Positions 55,027 through 64,000 of a stretch of DNA of 64,000 nucleotides are shown here, one piece after another. The notes under the pieces are model-generated. The model did no database searches. It had not been told where the DNA came from and saw only the letters and a program-made list of their open reading frames with translations. Source of the stretch: Diplosphaera chodatii (Eukaryota > Chlorophyta > Trebouxiophyceae > Prasiolales > Stichococcaceae); NCBI GenBank assembly GCA_032358165.1, contig JAALGY010000043.1, forward strand, positions 930,001-994,000, in the 5' to 3' direction. A program made the position numbers and the translations under genes. The number at the start of each line of letters is the position of its first letter. The first letter of the stretch is position 1.

Positions 55027-57054
55027 TCACATCCCCTTCTTGGTGACATCGCCGGCGGAGCCGAGGCCCGTGGACCCAGCCCGCTTGGCCTTGGCACGCG
55101 CGTGCGTGTCGTAGTACGTGCCCTTGAGCCACTGGCTAGGATCCTGCGCGCCCGCCGTGCTGCAAGGAGGACGACTAAGCAGTCAAGGCCACAGTTGATC
55201 CGCCTGCAAATGGCGACGTGATGTACAGCAACAGAGTGGACGGTGCAGTCCAGAAAGTCTCGCAATGTAATGCAGTGCAATGCCTGCGCCCTTGCTGTGC
55301 TCGGGAGGGACCAAGCAGGCAGGTGTCAGTACGGACCTGGCGGGGCCGCGAGGCGCACGCCGCTTGGTGGCTGCGCGCACCCACCCCACGCTCTGCAGCT
55401 GCCTGTACACTGCATAGCCTGCAGGTGTGCAGCCCGACAGTGGTCAGCCACCGCCGCGTGATCTGCCTCAACTGCTGCATTGCCCAGCATACCACTTCAG
55501 GGGAGCCTAGGCTAGGCATGCCACTGCTCGCACGCACATTGAAATGAACTGGGGCATGAAGCCGTTGGCAAAGCTCACCAATTGCGGCGATGACTGCAAA
55601 CATGATGCAGTACAGACCAATCAGCTCGAAGTCCACCAGCTTTGGCAGCTCAATGATGTCCACCGTCTTGTTGAACGCCAAGCTGTGATGCGGCATCGAC
55701 AGGCCCTGCAACCCACAAGCAATATGCCGTAAATGGCGCTGCAGAGATCAGAGGCAGTCCTGCAGAGGATGCTACTCTGACAGACAGCTGGAGACGCCAG
55801 GGACAGCCAGGGTTGGGCGCAGCATGATCACTGCACGCACGTTATAGAAGACGTGCAGCGCAACAAGGAACTCGCGCGGCTGCAGCATCCGGTCCGGCTT
55901 GAACTTGTAGCGCAAGCTGCCCTGCTCCCCCGGCTTCAGCGAAACATCTTGCAGCTGCAAGAGTATACAGAGAGCAGGTCACACGTCAGCAGCAGCAGCA
56001 GCAAGTCAGCAGAGAAGTCTGTGATTGACTGTGCAGGTGTCACATTGGGCTTGAGGAGTGCTGCGCTTTGTGACTGCCCTGCCAGAAACCTCACCGCCAC
56101 AGTGAAGTTCTGGACCCACAGGTTCCACTGGGCCGCTGAGTGCAGGGAGCCCTGGATGGCGGACACATTGTACGCCTCCTCGCCGCTGTTGCTGAAGCCG
56201 ACCACGACGTCAACCTGCAGCGGCAGTCCAATGCCCTCTACACATGGCCAGCGAAGGTGGCCCGGTCCCCAGCCCGGGTGCACAATGAGACAGCGGTCGG
56301 CTCCGTGCCTCGCGATGAAAAGCCGCCACAGCAGGTCAGGGCCGCAGCTGCGCACCTCCTCGCCCAGCGGGAACTGCAGGCGCGGGTGGCTGGGGAACCA
56401 GGCGTGCACCTCCACGCCTGGAGCGCTCGGCGAGGGCGCCCCCAGGTAGTCGCGGGGCCCCGGGCTGGCTGCCGCATCCTGCGCAGCTGCAGAGCCTGCA
56501 GACAAGGGCACACGCGCTGGCTGCAAGCATGCTCGTCAGGTAATCTTACGATACCACCTGCAACGAATTCCTGTAATTGCCCGGCTTCCTCAAAGTGAGG
56601 GGACGCCCGGTGCAGTCTCCCTGCTACACGGCTCTTGCGTGCAGGTGGCACCATCCGTGGTACCCGTCTATTAATCGTGCAGATTTGACTTCTCGCTTGC
56701 TGCCTCACACCCGTACCAGGGCCAGAGCTGCTCGTGATCGCGCCACAGGTGCAAAGGTGCCATGCAGAAATGCAGACTCTACTTGATCGCCTGAGCGCGT
56801 GATCCCCACGTCAAGCTTGCACTGCGGCGTTGTCAGAACGCCGTAGCAACGGATGCCTTGACTCTTCCAACGTTTTCGACGACAACACTGGTGCAACCGA
56901 TCACGTTGGGCTCCGTGGCTGCGTCCGTCGGCACCCCAGCCCCGGCCCAGAAGAACGCCAAAATGACATTGGTAAGAACACATGCTCTACCACGAAGCAT
57001 ACCTGCGGCGAGAGCCACGAGCAGCAGCACGCTGCACGCTAATCTCCTTGCCAT
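55027..57054 (-). CDS. Translocon-associated protein subunit alpha (TRAP-alpha/SSR1)
   Basis: A single-pass ER membrane protein of the Sec61-bound TRAP complex. ATG 57054 starts a signal peptide (MARRLACSVLLLVALAAG). Lumenal exons have LTTPQCKLDVGITRSGDQV (alternative border), GVEVHAWFPSHPRLQFPLGE, VDVVVGFSNSGEEAYNVSAI with AAQWNLWVQNFTVA, and LQDVSLKPGEQGSLRYKFKP with REFLVALHVFYN; the immunoglobulin-like lumenal fold of TRAP-alpha has this pattern. The exon at about 55705-55570 has LAFNKTVDIIELPKLVDFEL and the membrane helix GLYCIMFAVIAAIG. The cytosolic tail (VYRQLQSVGWVRAATKRRAP; DPSQWLKGTYYDTHARAKAK) is basic and ends GDVTKKGM at TGA 55027-55029. The last two exons join in phase. Exon borders between signal peptide and lumenal domain (56700-57000) are uncertain. 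Confidence 0.82.
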
Positions 57055-57392
57055 CCTGGGCAATCAGCACAGTGCTCCTCCGCCAAAATCCCGCGTCTTG
57101 GATTCAAGGTGCCGCCACCATGCACAGCTGCCAGGACAGCCCTCAGCACAGAGTTTGCTGTGGACCTTTGGCTTGTCAACAATGGGCTGGAGGACGCGTA
57201 TGCCCACCCAAGCGAATGCCCACTGCTACTGGGTGGCTTGCGCGAGAAGAACGGGGGGCTGTTCGCTGCCATGCCCCTGTCTCGACACTGCACAAGTTTG
57301 AGGCAGGCATGCGTGCACTCTTCAAGTAGACGCCTGAGGTCTGTTTGGCCCGTCAGTCACGGTTGCTTTGCTCAGGCTGGCTGGCAGGCGCA
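57055..57392. promoter_or_regulatory. Divergent intergenic region (TRAP-alpha / histone deacetylase)
   Basis: 338 bases between two ATGs facing apart. An upstream exon of the deacetylase cannot be excluded because open frames reach back through this region, but the family's usual N terminus begins at 57393. Confidence 0.35.
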
Positions 57393-60300
57393 ATGACGGT
57401 CAAGGGCAAGACTGTCGCATACCTGTACGATGAGGAACTGGGCAACTACAGCTATGGGGGTGGCAACCCCATGCGTCCACACCGTGTACGGCTCACGCAT
57501 AGCCTCGTGGAAAACTACGGCCTGGGCTCGCGCATGATACAGCACCGCCCAACTTGGCAAACACAGGATGACATCAGCCAATTTCATGCTGACGGTGAGA
57601 CAAGTTCTCCCTTGTGGGGGTACCCACACCCTGTTAAGTGCATGATGCTCTATGCATGTCGTGGTGCGCCATTGCATGTGAACACAGCGTCATGGCAACC
57701 GGTGCAGCAGGTTCAGCACGAGCTGCATGTGTAAGGTGTCGTGAGGGAGCGATCGATGCAAAAGAACAACATGCTATGGCGATTCGTTTCTTGCACAGAT
57801 GCAATCTGCCGTGAAAACCTTTACAGTAGTGGCATCGTCGCCAGCCGCGGTGCATGGCCATTGCTGCGGTCTGCCTAGTCCCCCTGATGGAGTCCAACCC
57901 CAAGGTGCTCAGCTGCTGGGCCTGGTGCCGTGCAGACTACCTCAACTTCTTGGCGCAAGTCACGCCCGACAACCAGGAGGAGTATCTCACCCACATGCGC
58001 CGCTTCAACCTGGGTCCAGTCGGCGAGGCAGATTGCCCGGTGTTTGACGGCATGTTCGAATACTTCCAGGTGAGTTCTGGCACATGATGCTGGTGAAGCA
58101 CCACTGTGCGTGCGTGTGTGAGTGAGTACCAGATAGCAGTGCTGTGCAAATTACACATGGAGATCAGCAGCTGATGGACTGGCGTGTATCCCGCAGCTCT
58201 ACACGGGGGGCTCAGTGTCCGGTGCAGCATTCATGAACGAGAGCACCGCCGACATCTGCCTCAACTGGGCAGGTACACAGCGCTGTGTCAGTACACGGCA
58301 TGGCTGCTCGGTTCATGGCAGACATGTGCACCTGCAGTTTGTCGTAGTGATGACATCATCTTTTCATGCTGTGCCAGGCGGCATGCACCATGCCAAGAAG
58401 GCTGAGGCCAGCGGCTTTTGTTACATCAACGACATCGTGCTGGCTATTCTAGAGCTGCTGAAGCAGCACCAGCGGTAGGCATTGCTGTGACAAGTATGAC
58501 AATGGGCTTGCACATCCGAACATGAACACAGACTGCTGAGTCTGACTCTAGATGCCGCGCCAGAAACCTTAGCACAGTAAGTGTACTGTGCGGTGGCGTC
58601 CTCACGATTTGTATGTCCATGCTGCAGCGTGTTGTACGTGGACATCGACATCCACCACGGCGATGGTGTGGAGGAGGCCTTTTACACCACAGACCGCGTC
58701 ATGACGGTGTCCTTCCACAAGTATGGCGACTTCTTCCCCGGCACAGGTGAGTATATGATGTTGGTATTTTCATTTTCTGTAGGTTTGGCCCCTTCGTGGC
58801 ACCGAACGGCGTGGCACAGGTGCATGTGTGGAGCTGCAGCGCATCATCATCACTCGTTCCGATACAAAAATGTCCGCGTGCACCTGCAGGTGCACTGGAC
58901 GATACAGGCACCAATGGCGGGAAGAACTACTCGGTGAATGTGCCGCTGCAGGAGGGCATGGACGATGACTCCTACAGCCTCGTCTTCGAGCCTGTCATGC
59001 GCAAGGTGTTGCTGACTATCTGCTGCTTCACTAGCCAGGCTGCATCATCCACTGCGATCTTATGTCCTTCATGGTGCGTCGCACGCCATGTTCGGTGCTG
59101 TCCTGAATGCCTGCATACTTTGCAGACTGTATTCTTTTCTGATGTGCATGGTGTCCATCGCCAGGTCATGGAGGTGTATCAGCCAACGGCGGTGGTGATG
59201 TGCTGTGGCGCGGACTCGCTGTCTGGCGACCGTCTGGGCTGCTTCAACCTCAGCCTCGAGGGCCACGCGCACTGCATTGAGTTCATGGCGCAGTTTAACG
59301 TGAGTGACGCATGTCACACTGGGCTTGGGCGCTGCTGAGTTGGCGTGGCACCTGCTTCGCCTGTCATCGAGTAGTGCACTGATGGTAGCAAAGCTCCATC
59401 CCCTGACTGCTGTTACCAGGTGCCGCTGCTGCTGCTGGGCGGCGGCGGGTACACAATGCGCAACGTCGCACGCTGCTGGTGCTACGAGACCGGGCGCATG
59501 CTGGGCGACGACCTCGAGGACAAGTGCGCCTCTCAGCTCCTCCAATTGCACAAAACGAGTGGTCACTAGCCCGTGATGCATGTCCATCGGTTCGCGCCAC
59601 AAACCACACACAGTCAGGTGGTCACCATCAGCTTGCTGCTGCACACGTGGCGGGGTGGACACGGCCGCAACAAGCTCTTGTGGCCCCCCTGCAGCCTGCC
59701 AGAAAAGGCCCTCTCGGACTTCGACTACTACATGGACACGCACAAGCTGCGCATCACCGTCTCCAACATGAAGAACGCCAACACGGTGGCGCAGCTGGAG
59801 TCCATGCGCGACACGGTGCTGCAAAACCTGTCACAGCTGCCGCCCGCGCCCAGCGTGCCCTTCACGCGCCCGCCGCCCAAGTACCAAGTGGTGAGCGGGT
59901 TGTCAGCTATCAGTCGACCTATGGCACGAGAGTGACCTCCCCGAAAGCATGCAGTGTTGCATCTTGGGTGGAAATTCAACATTTAATGTCGCCCTAGGAC
60001 CAGGTATATTCCTGTTGTGCCTGTGGTCGGACTGTATTTCAGGGTGTCACAACCCCTGCACCAGCAGCAGCAGCATCGCACATTCATGCCCGTGGGAAAC
60101 AAATGCTCCTGCAGTGGGGGGTTCTCTTCGGTGGGCGCACTCGCCCGCGAATGAGGTCCACACTGTGTCGTTTGGAGCTTCAATCCATCGCTTGCCTGCT
60201 GCGACGCCCAGGCGGAGAGGCCTGAGGACGACCCGGATGTGCGCGGGGGCGGCCGCGCTGCCGAGGACGCCCGCATCGTCAAGGGCGCCGACTACGCCTC

Positions 60301-61403
60301 AGACGACGAGGAGCCCCTGCGCAACGAGGACAACGTGAGCGCACACTGCCTTCCAGCCCCTACTCACTTGTGCCTCCTCGGTCACTGATGAGGGTTTGCC
60401 AGCTGGATCCTGCTGCCTCGCTGCGTTGGCTGCAGGTGCAGTAGGGCAGGATCACATTGTCGGGTGGGCTGCCTCGTCTCACATCAACCCGACACCTGCT
60501 GCAGGGTGCGGAGGTGCAGCGCACAGCCTTCATCACGAAGGAGCTCAAGCCAGACTCGGGGCCGTCCGCGGCAGCGCTGGCAGCTGAAGCCGAGAATGCA
60601 GACTTCAAGGCAAAGCCGCCGATGGTGAGCTCTGCACTGTTAGCTGTGCTGTCATATGGTGGTCATACGCTTTCTCGTCCTTAACGAAGGCATCGCTGCA
60701 AGGCGCGTGATACTGATAACAGGTGCCAGACCAGTCGACAGTGACAGGCGCGCATGTGCCAGAGGCGACCAATGCCCCGGCCGGTGTAGATGTCGGCGTG
60801 AAAGTTGGCGCAGATGAGGTGCATATGTCGCAGACCAGCATGATAGTGACCGCACTCCTGCAGTGAGCTGACCACCATGGTGTGCAAGTGTCTGCTGTGC
60901 CGGCGGCCGAGTGTGTTTTGCGTGATGCTGCAGGCGTTCTTGCAGAGCGTGTCGCAGCCAGCACCTGTGCCACCGGCCGGCAATGCAGCCCCACTCGACA
61001 CGCCAGCAGCGCCAGTGGTGGACGACCGGCCACAACCTGGCAACTCAGCGCAGGTGTGATATTTCTGCTCGAGCCCTGCTCCACAGACAGTCTGCGATGC
61101 CTGGACCTGGCAGTCGCACTATGGCGCACTTACCGCCTGAACAGTACGACAAAACAGGTGTGAAGGGGAGCCCAGTGGCAGCCCGCTGATGCGCTTTTGG
61201 CATGCATGCAGGCTGTGCCGGCAGTCAGCAATGCCGCGGCGGCAGCAGCTGGCGGGCCGACCGACATGGAGCTGGAGGCGGAGGCAGACGTGGGCGTCGG
61301 GGTCGATGCTGGACAGACTTCGGCGGGCGTCAGGACAGAGGGGCTGCAAGACGCTGCGGCGGCGCAGCTACCTGGAGACGGCGGCGGCCACACCGCTGAC
61401 TGA
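57393..61403 (+). CDS. Class I histone deacetylase (RPD3/HDA1-like) with long C-terminal tail
   Basis: A zinc hydrolase that removes acetyl groups from histone lysines. Fourteen exons join in phase: 57393-57594, 57936-58069, 58197-58272, 58378-58474, 58628-58746, 58890-59005, 59165-59299, 59420-59523, 59695-59890, 60212-60334, 60505-60624, 60723-60818, 60934-61053 and 61212-61403, giving 609 residues. Key parts: [60 protein letters not shown] (the two active His), [19 protein letters not shown] (zinc Asp and His), [35 protein letters not shown] (zinc Asp) and [18 protein letters not shown] (the catalytic Tyr). All active-site residues are present. After the catalytic core about 200 residues of acidic and Ala/Pro-rich tail follow ([22 protein letters not shown]), longer than in typical class I enzymes. 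Confidence 0.95.
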
Positions 61404-62907
61404 CAAGACACGGGGCAGAGGCGAAGTACAGCATGCTGTGGTTTAGCTGCGTCCGGAAACAAGTCAGGGGCTTCGGTTGAAGTTGATTGTGTCATCCCTT
61501 TGCAACAACGCCCTGACTCTCTGGAGTGTGCCTCGCATATCTGATGTGGCGTCAGTGCGTTGCAAGCTGCCCATGTGAGCTCACACGATGTACTTGAGTC
61601 TGACTGGCTATGACATTCGCGCGTCTTCCAGGAGAAAGACAATGCATCTGGCAGCACCCGTTACACTTTGCACACGGTGCAATGGTGCCAACTGCCAGCT
61701 GGTGCTCCTAGGGTATTGAGCATGTTTGACCTCCCAATCCAACCTATCGCGCAATGATGTGCATATGAGATATAAATGATGTTCGTATGCCCGTGATCGT
61801 AGTCACCCTCTTGCGCGAATATCACCCACCGTACCGTTGCAGCGATCTGCGCGCCTCTGAACGGTGCATTTTGTGTTTGTGCCAGCAGATTACAAACGCT
61901 GCCAATTCGAGTTGGTCTAAACAGCAGCGCAGCATTGTGCAGGTGAACCTTACTGCTCGCATCAGCGTATGTGTATATGTCATCTGGCGACATGTGCTGC
62001 CGTGCCGTGCAACACGCTTGCTGGCATGTTCTGTGCGGCTGGCGCAGTGTGCCACACCGAGCTCATGCATCTGAGCATCGTGGCGGACAGTGTCGTGCTA
62101 CAGCTGTGTTACCATGCTTAAGATGGATGTATCGTGCATATGCTGATCAATTGTGCAAGGTTTGACGTACACGCGATCTTGCCGGCTCATGCCGGCCAGT
62201 GCATGCAACCTGGTGGTTGTGAATGGCTTTCAACCATGAGGATGACTGCAGCTCGTGGTTGCGTTTGCTAGGTGGAGTGAAATAAAGAGGGACTGCTTTC
62301 TGCAAGTAGAACGAGCAGAAGTCTGCCGTGGCTGGGCCGGTGCATGCAGCGGTGTCAGTGCGGCAGGCCCGCCGCACTGTCTGCAGCAAGGAGAGCTTGT
62401 GGCGCCGCCGCTGGGCTGATGCACGAGCAGCAGCGCATCATTGCTGAGGGCTGAGAGGCGAGGTGCCTATCCTGGCGTCTTCAAGCCAGCCACAGCGCAG
62501 GGTAGAGGGTTGTCAAGACTGCGTGAGTGGCACTCTGTTGAAGCTGGTACGCTGCATGTGCTTCCTCGTCCCCGATGGCTGTGCATGTCCTGAGCGACTC
62601 TGCAGAAATCACACGTCATGCACCAACCGCAGGCGACTTTGTTGGCAGGAGACGGCAGGCATCGGTCCGCAGGCACAGGCCCGCGGGAGCGCGGCTCCGA
62701 CCGGCCATCAGGGTCACCCCAGCAGCGGCCCAGCAGCGCAGCCGCAGCCTCGCCCAGCAGCGGTGATGCAACATCTTCGATTACGCGTCTCTCAAACACA
62801 TGGGGGCAGTTACACGTCCAACTCTCTGGCACATGGTGTTGCCTGTCATGCCGGGCTGGTGTGCCACAATGCTGACAAGGAGCTGGCGTGCACACTGCAC
62901 AGGCGAG
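61404..62907. other. Gene-poor stretch of 1.5 kb upstream of the transporter
   Basis: Holds the 3' UTR of the deacetylase and the 5' region of the transporter. From about 62618 to 62871 one frame is Ser/Ala/Gln-rich (GSPQQRPSSAAAASPSSGD) and could be an upstream exon of the transporter, but I could not join it securely. Short TGCATGCA-type runs are common, as elsewhere in the window. No repeat family or RNA gene is recognised. Confidence 0.35.
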
Positions 62908-64000
62908 ATGCTGGCAGGCAACCTCGAGCTGCGCAGAAACTCCTCGCCCAGCCTGGACAAGCTCATCGCAGATGTGGGGCAGCCGCCAGCAGCGGTTTTG
63001 GCAGCGGAGCCGACCAACGGCGACGCTGCACCGCAAAGCCTGCCCCTCAGCACAACTGGTCCGGTCCTGCATTGAGTGGCGTGGCATGCTCGTGCTGCAC
63101 ACATGTGGCTGACACCGCAACAGAAGCATGTACAGCGGCGCAGGATGATGCACACGTCCTGAAGTCGTGTACTGCTGAGGTTGAATCCACACTTCTCATA
63201 TAAGAGGGGTTGGTTGTGGTGCTGCAGCCCGGTGGGCGCTGGGCCTTGCGACGGGGTTTGTGTGGATGGGGATCAGCAGCGCGCTCATCATCTTGAACAA
63301 GCACCTGATGTCCACCGACGGCTTCCACTACCCCATGGCGCTGTCGGGCCTCGGCATGTCGTTTTCCTCAGTGGCCTCCTGGCTCTGCTGTCGGGTGCGC
63401 TCAGGCTGAGAGGCAGCTGAAAGCGCACCAGAACAGGGCAAATTCTAGGCGTGCCATATCACAATAAGCGAAATTAGCCTGGTGGCTGGTCGGTTGTTGT
63501 TTACAGAGAAGCATTGTTGACAACCCACCTTGTGATGCTACCGGAGCGTCATTCCAACCCATCATTTGCCGAATGCTCAGAGTCATGAGTTGGCTCCACA
63601 CCACTTGCAGGTGTTCAAGGTGGTAGAAGCAAAGCGTGTGGTGACCTGGCACTTCTACTTCACCAAGCTCATGCCCATTGGGCTGTTCATGGCTGCGACG
63701 CTGCACTTTGGCAACCTGGTGTATTTGTACCTCACCGTCTCCTTCATTCAGATGCTCAAGGTGGGCACGATCAGCAACCCAGCACCCACGGATGCGCAGC
63801 GCATGGCACAAACACTTACTGCATGTTCTGCCGTCAATGTGACTACCTCGTCACATGGCGCATGGTGCACACTGTGTCGGCCGCAGGCGTTCACGCCAAT
63901 CGTGACGATGGTGGCTCTATTCGTTGCGGGGCTTGAAACGCCCGCCTGGCGGCTGATTGGCGCAGTCGTCGCCATTGGCATTGGCACAGCAGCAGCGTCG
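62908..64000 (+). CDS. TPT-family (nucleotide-sugar / triose-phosphate) transporter, 5' part
   Basis: A multi-pass antiporter of the drug/metabolite superfamily, Golgi or plastid. ATG 62908 gives a cytosolic N terminus (NLELRRNSSPSLDKLIADVG). Exon 63228-63394 joins in phase to it: RWALGLATGFVWMGISSALI, LNKHLMSTDGFHYPMALSGL (the ILNK motif of the TPT family). Exon 63611-63760 has VTWHFYFTKLMPIGLFMAAT and LHFGNLVYLYLTVSFIQMLK, a hallmark of plant GONST/UUAT-type and fungal homologues. Exon 63887 onward (FTPIVTMVALFVAGLETPAW) runs off the window end at 64000. The N terminus lacks a clear plastid transit peptide, which favours the secretory system. The substrate cannot be told from this part. Confidence 0.88.

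Overview
This window reads as nuclear DNA of a green alga (Viridiplantae, Chlorophyta; I cannot fix the class from sequence alone). Almost every gene is cut into short exons (about 30-640 bases) by GT...GCAG introns of roughly 100-300 bases. Exons are GC-rich at third codon positions. The gene set is plant-like: a zeaxanthin epoxidase with a C-terminal FHA domain, the cytochrome b6f assembly factor CCB1, MRS2-type magnesium channels, a DFR/CCR-like reductase pair, a BAR-PH-ArfGAP-ankyrin protein and a TKL receptor-like kinase. I see no tRNA, rRNA, CRISPR array or recognisable transposon.

Layout from left to right: an unidentified protein with an acidic tail (+, end at 2028); a PRC-barrel/RimM-like protein with four starch-initiation-type repeats (-, 2147-5181); DEAD-box helicase DDX49/Dbp8 (+, 5352-8300); organellar peptidyl-tRNA hydrolase (-, 8547-9883); two MRS2 magnesium channel paralogues tail to tail (+ 10394-13412 and - 13646-16726), the second with TMN in place of the GMN signature; a ShKT-cytochrome b561 fusion (+, 17294-21253); two DFR/CCR-like reductases, again tail to tail (+ 21862-24014 and - 24331-27192); YebC/TACO1-type regulator (-, 27482-28922); NSF ATPase (-, 29311-34149); mitochondrial-type hydroxyacyl-thioester dehydratase (+, about 35151-36028); a small unresolved locus (36295-36764); TKL kinase (-, 36862-40980); zeaxanthin epoxidase (-, 41750-46150); CCB1 (+, 46493-48204); ArfGAP (-, 48616-54284); TRAP-alpha/SSR1 (-, 55027-57054); class I histone deacetylase (+, 57393-61403); and the 5' part of a TPT-family transporter (+, from about 62908 past the window end).

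The genes are not one pathway. Themes that recur are plastid and mitochondrial function (zeaxanthin epoxidase, CCB1, peptidyl-tRNA hydrolase, YebC/TACO1, the RimM-like repeat protein, the thioester dehydratase) and the secretory system (NSF, ArfGAP, TRAP-alpha, TPT transporter). Zeaxanthin epoxidase and CCB1 face away from each other across only 342 bases, so two photosynthesis genes may share a control region. For eight genes I traced splice junctions whose phases close in frame; exon limits are given there. Exon limits elsewhere are approximate. No single novel multi-gene system is evident. The most unusual items are the ShKT-b561 fusion, the TMN variant magnesium channel, the RimM-like/repeat fusion, and several apparent GC-AG introns.
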